Assembly: GCA_007123335.1 (NCBI GenBank)
Contig: SKLG01000029.1
Span: 1 to 7,820, forward strand
Reading direction: 5' to 3'
Origin: Anaerolineae bacterium
GTDB taxonomy: Bacteria > Chloroflexota > Anaerolineae > UBA1429
DNA length: 7,820 nucleotides
Shown: positions 1-5,421 of the stretch, piece by piece
How the letters are laid out: each line of letters opens with the position of its first letter
Numbering within the stretch: the stretch's first letter is position 1
The notes under the pieces: model-generated
Told to the model about the DNA's origin: nothing
Database searches by the model: none
The model's input: the letters and a program-made list of their open reading frames with translations, nothing else
Position numbers and translations under genes: made by a program

Positions 1-1225
1 GGATGCCGCCGCCGATCTCGTAGATCATCTCGCGCAGGCTGATGCCCATCGGTACTTCCACCAGGCCGGTGTTGTTGATCCTGCCCACCATGGAAAAAAC
101 CGTGGTGCCCTTGCTGTCCTTCGTGCCGATGCCGGCGAACCAATCAGCGCCTCTGTCGATGATCAGCGGCACGTTGGCCCAGCTCTTGACGTTGTTGATG
201 TTGGTGGGTCGACCCCACAGCCCACTCTGTGCCGGAAAGGGCGGGCGCGAGCGCGGATCTCCGGCTTTGCCCTCGATAGAAGCAATCAACGCCGTCTCTT
301 CGCCACAAAGGAACGCCCCGGCGCCGATTCGTATTTCGATGTCAAAACAAAAGCCGGACCCCAGAATATTAGTGCCCAGCAAGCCATATTCGCGCAATTG
401 CGCCAGGGCGATTTTCAGATGGGTGATCGCCAGCGGATACTCGGCCCGGATATAGACGAACCCGCGCGTTGCGCCGATGGCATAGGCGCCGATGATCATC
501 CCCTCAAGCACGCGGTGGGGGTTGCCCTCCACGATGGAGCGGTCCATGTAAGCGCCGGGATCGCCCTCGTCGGCGTTGCAGATGACGTATTTGATGTCGC
601 CGATGGCCGAACGACAGAATCCCCACTTGAGCCCGGTGGGAAAGCCCGCTCCCCCTCGTCCCCGCAGCCCAGACTTGGTGACCTCCTGGATCACCTCCTC
701 CGGCGACATCTGGTATAGCGCCTTATCCAGCGCCTGATAGCCGCCATGGGCGATATAGTCGTCGATGCTGGTGGGGTCGAGCAGGCCGTTGAGGTTGAGC
801 AGGTTGCGGGTCTGCTTGGCATAGAAAGGAACCTCGTGTTCGTACACGATTTTTTCACCGCTGACGGGGTCGGCGTAGAGCAGATGCTCAAGGATCTCGC
901 CTCGAGCTACTGTCTTGTGGATGATATCGGGTACATCTTCCAATTGGACAGAGCGGTAAAAAATCCCCTGCGGCTGAATGACCATCACCGGCCCCTGCTC
1001 ACAAAACCCATGGCAGCCGGTCATGAGCACATCCGCTTCGATGCCACTTCTATCGATTTCGGCTCGCAAAGCGTCGATCACTTTTTCGCTGCCATAGACA
1101 CGACAGCCGGTGCCTCCGCAGAGGGTGATAGACGTCCGATCAGGATCACGGCTGGCGACGATAGCCCTTCGTCGCGCCTCCAGATCAGCGGGAGTGTTCA
1201 GCCGCTTGGCCGACGCATCTGTCAT
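1..1225 (-). CDS. nuoF: NuoF/HydB-like NADH-binding flavoprotein subunit (partial, C-terminus beyond left edge)
   Basis: The reading frame is open from the ATG at 1225 to the left edge, giving 408 residues with no stop, so the C-terminus is missing. Residues about 30-110 form a thioredoxin-like [2Fe-2S] domain with C36-x4-C41 and C71-x3-C75. Residues about 135-408 are the NuoF flavoprotein core: the glycine-rich GRGGAGFPTGLKW (189-201), the NADEGDPGAY segment (218-226) and the GAGAFLCGEETAL segment (301-313) are the FMN- and NADH-binding signatures of this family. The C-terminal [4Fe-4S] domain would lie beyond the edge. Complex I NuoF lacks the N-terminal domain; HydB/HndC-type subunits of soluble NAD-linked hydrogenases and some formate dehydrogenases have it. 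The protein should pass electrons between NAD(H), FMN and Fe-S clusters in the cytoplasm. The start lies 3 nt after the nuoE stop and a GAGGGGGAGG ribosome-binding site lies within the end of nuoE, so translation is probably coupled. Family membership is secure; the exact complex is inferred. Confidence 0.93.
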   Translation of the reverse strand, partial: MTDASAKRLNTPADLEARRRAIVASRDPDRTSITLCGGTGCRVYGSEKVIDALRAEIDRSGIEADVLMTGCHGFCEQGPVMVIQPQGIFYRSVQLEDVPDIIHKTVARGEILEHLLYADPVSGEKIVYEHEVPFYAKQTRNLLNLNGLLDPTSIDDYIAHGGYQALDKALYQMSPEEVIQEVTKSGLRGRGGAGFPTGLKWGFCRSAIGDIKYVICNADEGDPGAYMDRSIVEGNPHRVLEGMIIGAYAIGATRGFVYIRAEYPLAITHLKIALAQLREYGLLGTNILGSGFCFDIEIRIGAGAFLCGEETALIASIEGKAGDPRSRPPFPAQSGLWGRPTNINNVKSWANVPLIIDRGADWFAGIGTKDSKGTTVFSMVGRINNTGLVEVPMGISLREMIYEIGGGI

Positions 1226-1228
1226 CGC

Positions 1229-1708
1229 TTACGCCTCCCCCTCATCGGCCTGCTCGATGCGCGCCAACAGTTCGTCGACCTTTTTAGCGTGCATTTGGCC
1301 CGAGTACTCGCCATCGACCACGACAATCGGGCCGAGGGCGCAGGCGCCCAGGCAGTGGACGGTATCCAGGGTATAGTTCCAGTCGGGCGTGGTCTCACCC
1401 GCCTTGATGCCCAGCTTTTCCTCAAGGTGGCTGAGCACCCGCTTGGCGCCGCGTACATGGCAGGCGGTGCCCACACAGACACATGCCTCGTGTCGCCCAC
1501 GGCGCTCCAGGCTGAAGGCGTTATAAAAAGTGGCCACGCTATATATCTGGCTCAGGGGGAGTCCAAACGCCTCGCTGACCAGGATCATCGCTTCCCGGGG
1601 TAGATAACGATACTTGGTCTGGATCTCTTCCAATACGGATATGAGGGGGGCATCCGCTCCGTTTCGCCCGATTATCTCTATAATCTCTCTTGGGTCAACA
1701 TCGATCAT
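1229..1708 (-). CDS. nuoE: NuoE-like thioredoxin-fold [2Fe-2S] subunit
   Basis: This is a 159-residue protein of the 24-kDa/NuoE family, of normal length. Residues 1-70 are the helical N-terminal part, with the family-typical YLPREAM (residues 35-41) and IYSVATFYNAF (55-65) segments. Residues 74-150 are the thioredoxin-like domain; C78-x4-C83 and C119-x3-C123 are the four expected [2Fe-2S] ligands. In the family this subunit sits beside NuoF/HydB and takes part in electron transfer near FMN. The ATG at 1708 is supported by GGAGGA 7 nt upstream (in the reverse complement of 1709-1725). It is the first gene of its block, is followed after 3 nt by the NuoF-like gene, and is transcribed away from the dehydrogenase gene starting at 1920. 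With a HydB-like partner it is probably the small subunit of a soluble NAD-linked hydrogenase or formate dehydrogenase (HydC/HndA/FdsG-like) rather than of complex I. Confidence 0.94.
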   Translation of the reverse strand: MIDVDPREIIEIIGRNGADAPLISVLEEIQTKYRYLPREAMILVSEAFGLPLSQIYSVATFYNAFSLERRGRHEACVCVGTACHVRGAKRVLSHLEEKLGIKAGETTPDWNYTLDTVHCLGACALGPIVVVDGEYSGQMHAKKVDELLARIEQADEGEA

Positions 1709-1802
1709 ACTACCGTCCTCCGTAGGTGGATCAGCGACGAGTGCCAGGGGTCAGGTACACTCGGAGAATACCGTATTTCTTGGTAAATTGCCAGTTGCAT
1801 AA

Positions 1803-1820
1803 CGGCAGTGGGGGCTGCCG
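1803..1820. repeat. Inverted repeat with 6-bp arms in the divergent spacer
   Basis: CGGCAG (1803-1808) and CTGCCG (1815-1820) are perfect reverse complements separated by TGGGGG. It could be a regulator site or a small hairpin. A dyad this short also arises by chance in GC-rich DNA, and no regulator gene lies in the window. Confidence 0.3.
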
Positions 1821-1871
1821 CGTGCCCATTCGCCTTGCCCATATCGACTGCTTGCTGATATGATGCCCTTG

Positions 1872-1899
1872 TTGGCATCGCTTCGCTCCAAAGCGCCAA
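1872..1899 (+). promoter_or_regulatory. Leader hairpin just upstream of the SDR ribosome-binding site
   Basis: TTGG (1872-1875) pairs with CCAA (1896-1899) and CGCTT (1879-1883) with AAGCG (1891-1895), giving nine base pairs, a three-base bulge (1876-1878) and a seven-base loop. The hairpin ends 5 nt before the ribosome-binding site at 1905. If transcribed it could affect translation of the SDR gene; as DNA it could be an operator. The stretch AGCGCCAAGC (1892-1901) recurs exactly at 4354-4363, so it may instead be a remnant of a dispersed palindromic repeat. Structure is seen; function is inferred. Confidence 0.35.
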
Positions 1900-1904
1900 G
1901 CATT

Positions 1905-1912
1905 AGGGAGGA
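1905..1912 (+). promoter_or_regulatory. Ribosome-binding site that fixes the SDR start
   Basis: AGGGAGGA lies 7 nt before the ATG at 1920. An upstream in-frame ATG at 1860 would add 20 residues with no resemblance to the SDR fold and has no comparable site, so the start at 1920 is preferred. Confidence 0.8.
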
Positions 1913-1919
1913 TGAACAA

Positions 1920-2663
1920 ATGGAGATCAACCTGACGGGCAAGAATGCCCTCATCACCGGGGGTGCGGCGGGCATCGGGCGCGCCTGCGCCCAACAGATC
2001 GGCGCGTGCGGCGCTCGTGTGGCGGTCTGCGACATCAACCTGCCCGGTGCCCAGGAGACCGTGGCGTCTTTGCCTGGCGGGCTGGCCGTGCGTTGTGATT
2101 TGGCCGATCAAGAGGATGTGGCGCGCATGGCTCAGACAGTCTTGGCAGCCTACGGCGGTCTCGACATCCTGGTTAACAACGCCGGGATTATCTCATTCAA
2201 GCGCGGCGTGACGGGTATCACGATCGATGAGTGGGATGCGCTCATGGGCGTAAACCTGCGCGGACAGTTCCTCGTGTGTCGGGCGTTCGCCGAATCTCTG
2301 AAGGAGCGACGGGGAGGCAAGATCGTGAACTTTTCCTCCATGTCCGCACGCATTGGGGGAATCGAGGTCGGCATTCACTATGTGACAGCCAAGGCGGGGA
2401 TCATCGGCATGACCCGCACGCTGGCCAAAGAGTTTGGGCCGTTCGGCGTGAATGTGAACGCGGTCGTGCCCGGCTTCACCGAGACCGAGCCGGTAAAGGC
2501 GCAGTTGGCTGGCCGAGAGGACACCGTCCATGCGCAGATCCCGCTGGGGCGACTGGCACAGCCGATGGATGTAGCCAACGTGGTTCTGTTCCTCGTTTCG
2601 CCACTTTCTGACTATATCACAGGACTGGCCATCGATATCAATGGTGGGATGTTTATGGGTTGA
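1920..2663 (+). CDS. Short-chain dehydrogenase/reductase (classical SDR, FabG-like)
   Basis: A 247-residue protein of the usual length for classical SDRs. Visible motifs in order: the TGGAAGIG cofactor-binding loop (13-20), acidic D38 at the end of the second strand (which favours NAD(H) over NADP(H)), NNAG (86-89), catalytic N112, catalytic S140, and YVTAK with Y154 and K158; PGF (184-186) and the C-terminal ITGLAIDINGG (233-243) complete the fold. All four catalytic residues are present, so it should be an active NAD-dependent alcohol/ketone oxidoreductase in the cytoplasm. SDR substrates cannot be read from these motifs. The next gene, 124 nt downstream on the same strand, is an enolase-superfamily protein; such pairs are typical of oxidative sugar or sugar-acid catabolism, where the SDR oxidises a sugar or hydroxy acid. 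A FabG role in fatty-acid synthesis is less likely because no fatty-acid genes are nearby. Confidence 0.93.
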   Translation: MEINLTGKNALITGGAAGIGRACAQQIGACGARVAVCDINLPGAQETVASLPGGLAVRCDLADQEDVARMAQTVLAAYGGLDILVNNAGIISFKRGVTGITIDEWDALMGVNLRGQFLVCRAFAESLKERRGGKIVNFSSMSARIGGIEVGIHYVTAKAGIIGMTRTLAKEFGPFGVNVNAVVPGFTETEPVKAQLAGREDTVHAQIPLGRLAQPMDVANVVLFLVSPLSDYITGLAIDINGGMFMG

Positions 2664-2776
2664 GCGCCCCAGCAAAGCGCCGAGGATCATCCGGAGCCAT
2701 GAACTGACGATCCTGGCCCTCCCGTAAGAGATAGGGCGCATCCCAGACTCTTGTTTGCAGACCCATCACCTACCCG

Positions 2777-2783
2777 AAAGGAG
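2777..2783 (+). promoter_or_regulatory. Ribosome-binding site of the enolase-superfamily gene
   Basis: AAAGGAG lies 4 nt before the ATG at 2788. An in-frame ATG at 2755 would add 11 residues with no visible ribosome-binding site and would place this motif inside the coding sequence, so 2788 is chosen. Confidence 0.7.
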
Positions 2784-2787
2784 CACC

Positions 2788-4071
2788 ATGAGGAACCTGG
2801 TCATCAAGGACGTCGAGCGCACCTGGGTGTCCATACCCTTCAAGCCACGCCATGCCAAAAACCTCGTGCGTGGGCACTCTGGTTGGACGATATTCGAGAT
2901 CCTAAGGCTACGCACCGATGCGGAGATTGTCGGCTATGGGGAGACGATGATCCACTACACCTGGGGGAAGGTGACGCAGGAGCAGATCGATCGCGTCATC
3001 GGACGCTCGCCGTTCGAGTTTCTCTGGGACGATTCGCTAGGCGCCGGTCTGCAGATGGCGATATGGGATTTGGCGGGCAAGGCCGCTGGCGTTCCATGCT
3101 ATCGCCTCTTTGGCCCTAAAGTGCGTGATTGGTGTCCCGTGTCGTGGTGGGTCAACGACATGCCCACCGAAGATTGGGTGGAGGAGATTCAAGAAGCTCT
3201 GAGCCTTGGCTACATGAGCGCCAAGCTCAAAGCCCGCCCGTGGCGCGATTTCGCAGAGGCCATGCACACCCTGAAGGACATTGTGCCATCGGATTTCCGG
3301 TTCGATGCCGATTTCAACGCCTTCCTGGTCAACGCAGGGTATGCGGTGCCCTATCTGACCGATCTGGCCAACGATGTGTCGTCTATCGCCATCTTTGAGA
3401 CGCCCATTCCGCAATGGGATGTTGAGGGGAATCTGTTGATCCGCAACAAGGTCTCCAGACCGATTGCCATGCATTATGGAAGCCCCCCGATTCAGACCGC
3501 CGTCCGCGAGGGGGTGTGTGATGGATTCGTGATCAGCGGCGGCGTGAGCAGGATCAAGGAGCAGGCCGTCCTCGCGGCGCAGATGAACAAACCTTTCTGG
3601 CTACAGATGGTGGGCACCGGACTCACCGTGAGCCTCATGCTACACTTGGCCACAGCGTTGACTCATGCCACGTGGCCCGCGATCACCTGCCACGAGATCT
3701 TGATCGACGATCTTCTCCAAGACCGGTTAGAGGTCCATAACGGATTTGCTCACGTCCCCGAGTCGCCTGGCCTGGGCGTCGACATCGATGAAGAGGCGAT
3801 GGCTCGCTATCAGGTTGAGGTCGGATTCGCCCCTTCACCGCCTCGGAATCTCTACCAAGTGCGCTGGCCGAACGGCGACAAGCTCCTCTTTCCTCCGGGC
3901 ACTGCGGGCACGCCCTCTGATGGCGAGGGAGGTCTCCGGGACGAGTTTGCCAAGGGCAAGTGGCCCGTCTTCCATCGAGGCGTCTGTCTGGAGATCATCC
4001 CCGACGACGGCAGTGCGGAATGGCAGAATCTCTACGACCGAGCAAGGCAGGAGGCCCCCATCAGGCTCTAG
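2788..4071 (+). CDS. Enolase-superfamily protein, mandelate racemase/muconate lactonizing type (possible sugar-acid dehydratase)
   Basis: This 427-residue protein has the N-terminal capping domain (about 1-125, including AGLQMAIWDLAGKAAG at 86-101) and the barrel of the MR/MLE family. Enzymes of this family abstract a proton next to a carboxylate, using Mg2+. Visible barrel residues are the K146-x-K148 pair, D173 in the FDAD segment (first metal ligand) and E204 in FETP (second ligand). The third ligand is normally Glu or Asp; the matching segment here reads IAMHYGS (226-232) with no acid, so H229 or another residue would have to substitute. SPGLGVDIDEEAM (326-338) is the typical C-terminal signature. 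About 80 further residues follow, longer than usual. The preceding SDR suggests dehydration of a sugar acid, but racemase or cycloisomerase activity is possible. The 124-nt gap to the SDR has no clear terminator, so the two genes may share a transcript. Confidence 0.88.
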   Translation: MRNLVIKDVERTWVSIPFKPRHAKNLVRGHSGWTIFEILRLRTDAEIVGYGETMIHYTWGKVTQEQIDRVIGRSPFEFLWDDSLGAGLQMAIWDLAGKAAGVPCYRLFGPKVRDWCPVSWWVNDMPTEDWVEEIQEALSLGYMSAKLKARPWRDFAEAMHTLKDIVPSDFRFDADFNAFLVNAGYAVPYLTDLANDVSSIAIFETPIPQWDVEGNLLIRNKVSRPIAMHYGSPPIQTAVREGVCDGFVISGGVSRIKEQAVLAAQMNKPFWLQMVGTGLTVSLMLHLATALTHATWPAITCHEILIDDLLQDRLEVHNGFAHVPESPGLGVDIDEEAMARYQVEVGFAPSPPRNLYQVRWPNGDKLLFPPGTAGTPSDGEGGLRDEFAKGKWPVFHRGVCLEIIPDDGSAEWQNLYDRARQEAPIRL

Positions 4072-4230
4072 TTTGCGGCGATGCATAGGGCCATCTGCGT
4101 CACGATGCGCGCGATTTCCGCCCGGCGCGCTGGCCCTCTGCTTAACGCCGTCGTGCGTCGAGCGCTGAGTGACCGGGGAGTCGCTCAAGCGCTCCGCCGA
4201 TAGGTGGCCGAAAAAGAGTACGATCTGGCT

Positions 4231-4261
4231 GGGCTGTGTTATGCCATAACTGGCGCAGCCC
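4231..4261. repeat. Imperfect hairpin in the convergent spacer
   Basis: GGGCTG (4231-4236) pairs with CAGCCC (4256-4261), and inside it GTTAT (4238-4242) pairs with ATAAC (4246-4250) around a GCC loop, with an uneven internal loop between the two stems. It could serve as a weak terminator for the enolase-superfamily transcript, but it lies about 160 nt past the stop codon and has no T-run. Confidence 0.35.
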
Positions 4262-4325
4262 GTGCTTGATGTCCCAAGGCGCCTGTAGGCTCTAACCATG
4301 GCCTCAACGTCGAAGCGGGAGTTGG

Positions 4326-4366
4326 GCCAAGCGCCAAAGCTTTGGGGCTTGGCAGCGCCAAGCCCC
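4326..4366. repeat. Nested palindromic repeat with two competing hairpins; possible bidirectional terminator
   Basis: Three related 10-base blocks sit here. Block 1 with its flank (4326-4339) is the reverse complement of 4340-4353 with one mismatch in 14 positions. The middle block GGGGCTTGGC (4344-4353) is also the perfect reverse complement of GCCAAGCCCC (4357-4366), leaving an AGC loop. The middle block can pair with only one partner at a time. The site begins 16 nt past the stop of the FAD-subunit gene on the minus strand and could end transcription from both sides, although no T-tract is present. The layout also fits a dispersed REP-like palindrome. Confidence 0.6.
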
Positions 4367-4381
4367 TACAACCGGAAAGGA

Positions 4382-5419
4382 TCAGCGCAACTGATCCAAC
4401 GCCTCGCGCAATACCCCTTGTAGCAGATCCGCCTTGTAGCCGTTATGCTCCAGAGGACGGATGTCCTCGACCACCGCCTCGACGGCGCGGTCGATGACCG
4501 CGGTGGAGAGCGGCGCCGGGGATGACGCCTGCCCCATCAGCACCTCCTCCACCTGCGATGCGCGCCAGGGGATGGTGGCTACGCCACCCAGCGCGACGCG
4601 GCAGCTACGAATGGTATCGCCCTCCATCACAGCCTGGATGGCCACCGCCGCCAGGGCGAAATCCCACGCCGCCCGCTCGGCCACCTTGACATAGACGCCT
4701 CGCGTGCCCGCCTGCGGCGCGGGTACCCGTATCTCGGTGATCAGCTCATCTATCGCCAGGTGGGTCACGGTGCGCGTCTCGCGGTCAGGCGGATGATAGA
4801 ACTCGGCCAGCGACATGGTGCGTTCCCCGGCGGGTCCGACGATGCGCAGCGAGGCATCCATGGCCAGCAACGCCACCGCCGGATCGGAGGGGTGCACGGC
4901 GTAACAGGGTCCACCGCCCAGGATGACATGGCGCTTGTTCTCGCCTCGGTAGGCGTAACACAGCCGCCCGCCCTTGCGCCAGCAGGGGATGAGCTCATTG
5001 CGATAGTACCAGCAGCGCGGCTCTTGCAGCAGGTTGCCGCCGAGGGTGGCCATGTGGCGAAGCTGCGGCGACGCGGTCCGCAGGATTGCCTGGTGGAGCA
5101 CGGCCATAGAAGAGCGGGTCAGAGACCCGCGCCCCAGCTCTTGTCGGCCCTGCACCGCCGGATGCGCCGCTAGTTGCGAGAGCGTCACCATGGCGCCGAT
5201 ACGCAGGCCTTTGGTTGTTTCGGCGTCGGGTACGACGCCAATCTCATGCAGCTCGGGGATCGTCTTGAGATTGACCAGCGATTCGGGCGCCGTCAGGTCG
5301 GCCTTCATCATGGCCAACAGGTCGGTGCCGCCGGCCAAAGGCCTACAGCTCGCGCTCAACGCCTCGACCGCTTCGGCGACGGTGACCGCGTTGCCGTGGG
5401 CAAAAGGTTTTATCGCCAT
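4382..5419 (-). CDS. FAD-binding subunit of a molybdenum hydroxylase, PaoB/YagS-like with predicted [4Fe-4S] site
   Basis: A 345-residue protein of the CoxM/XdhB FAD-binding family. PLAGGTDLL (27-35) and MATLGGNLL (123-131) are the two FAD-pyrophosphate loops; residues about 230-340 form the C-terminal flavoprotein domain. Directly after the second loop is a segment with C136, C146, C154 and C172, followed by HPSDPAVALLAMDA (176-189). The same layout is known from PaoB of the E. coli aldehyde oxidoreductase, where the insertion holds a [4Fe-4S] cluster; plain CO dehydrogenase and xanthine dehydrogenase FAD subunits lack it. The subunit would carry electrons from the Fe-S centres to an acceptor through FAD. 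The ATG at 5419 is 2 nt after the large-subunit stop, and AGAGGAG lies within the end of that gene, so translation is probably coupled. Residues 93-104 are encoded by a palindrome and look like an insertion. PaoABC-type is the best match; hydroxybenzoyl-CoA reductase-like FAD subunits, which also carry a cluster loop, are the alternative. Confidence 0.9.
   Translation of the reverse strand: MAIKPFAHGNAVTVAEAVEALSASCRPLAGGTDLLAMMKADLTAPESLVNLKTIPELHEIGVVPDAETTKGLRIGAMVTLSQLAAHPAVQGRQELGRGSLTRSSMAVLHQAILRTASPQLRHMATLGGNLLQEPRCWYYRNELIPCWRKGGRLCYAYRGENKRHVILGGGPCYAVHPSDPAVALLAMDASLRIVGPAGERTMSLAEFYHPPDRETRTVTHLAIDELITEIRVPAPQAGTRGVYVKVAERAAWDFALAAVAIQAVMEGDTIRSCRVALGGVATIPWRASQVEEVLMGQASSPAPLSTAVIDRAVEAVVEDIRPLEHNGYKADLLQGVLREALDQLR
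5110..5142. repeat. Palindromic element inside the FAD-subunit gene
   Basis: GCGGGTC (5114-5120) and GACCCGC (5124-5130) form a perfect 7-bp stem with an AGA loop. An outer pair, AAGAGC (5110-5115) and GCTCTT (5137-5142), extends the symmetry, overlapping the inner stem by two bases on the left side. It encodes residues 93-104 of the FAD subunit (QELGRGSLTRSS), a stretch that looks extra relative to the family between the first FAD loop region and the second. An in-frame palindromic insertion would explain both facts. Symmetry is seen; insertion is inferred. Confidence 0.5.
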
Positions 5420-5421
5420 GG

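Larger units (their letters stand above)
1709..1919. promoter_or_regulatory. Divergent intergenic region between nuoE-like and SDR genes
   Basis: These 211 bases separate two divergently transcribed genes and must hold the promoters for both, unless one lies inside a gene. No confident -35/-10 pair could be picked. Several dyads are visible: AATAC-C-GTATT at 1768-1778, CGGCAG/CTGCCG with a 6-nt loop at 1803-1820, and a longer hairpin at 1872-1899. The region is more AT-rich around 1765-1800 than its surroundings. Short open frames here on the minus strand show no recognisable protein and overlap the SDR gene, so I do not call them genes. Confidence 0.5.
4072..4381. other. Convergent intergenic region (310 nt)
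   Basis: This spacer separates the ends of the enolase-superfamily gene (plus strand) and the FAD-subunit gene (minus strand), so transcription from both sides runs into it. A minus-strand open frame covers 3835-4299, but half of it is antisense to the enolase gene, the rest resembles nothing I recognise, and it lacks a convincing start, so I do not call it a gene. The recognisable content is two structured stretches, an imperfect hairpin at 4231-4261 and a nested palindrome at 4326-4366. No T-tract follows either, so classical intrinsic terminators are not obvious. Confidence 0.6.

Noticed and set aside
746..1603. Plus-strand open frame of 285 codons
   Set aside because: It is antisense to the NuoE/NuoF-like genes, which have strong family motifs; the frame shows no recognisable domain and arises from GC-rich codon bias.
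1860..1919. Upstream start for the SDR adding 20 residues
   Set aside because: The added residues do not resemble the SDR fold and the strong ribosome-binding site at 1905-1912 points to the ATG at 1920.
2664..2787. Terminator or promoter between the SDR and enolase-superfamily genes
   Set aside because: Only a weak GCCCT/AGGGC pairing with a 12-nt loop and no T-run was found, and no clear promoter; not enough for a feature.
3835..4299. Minus-strand open frame of 154 codons reaching into the convergent spacer
   Set aside because: About half is antisense to the enolase-superfamily gene and the remainder matches nothing I know; a degraded gene is possible but not supportable.
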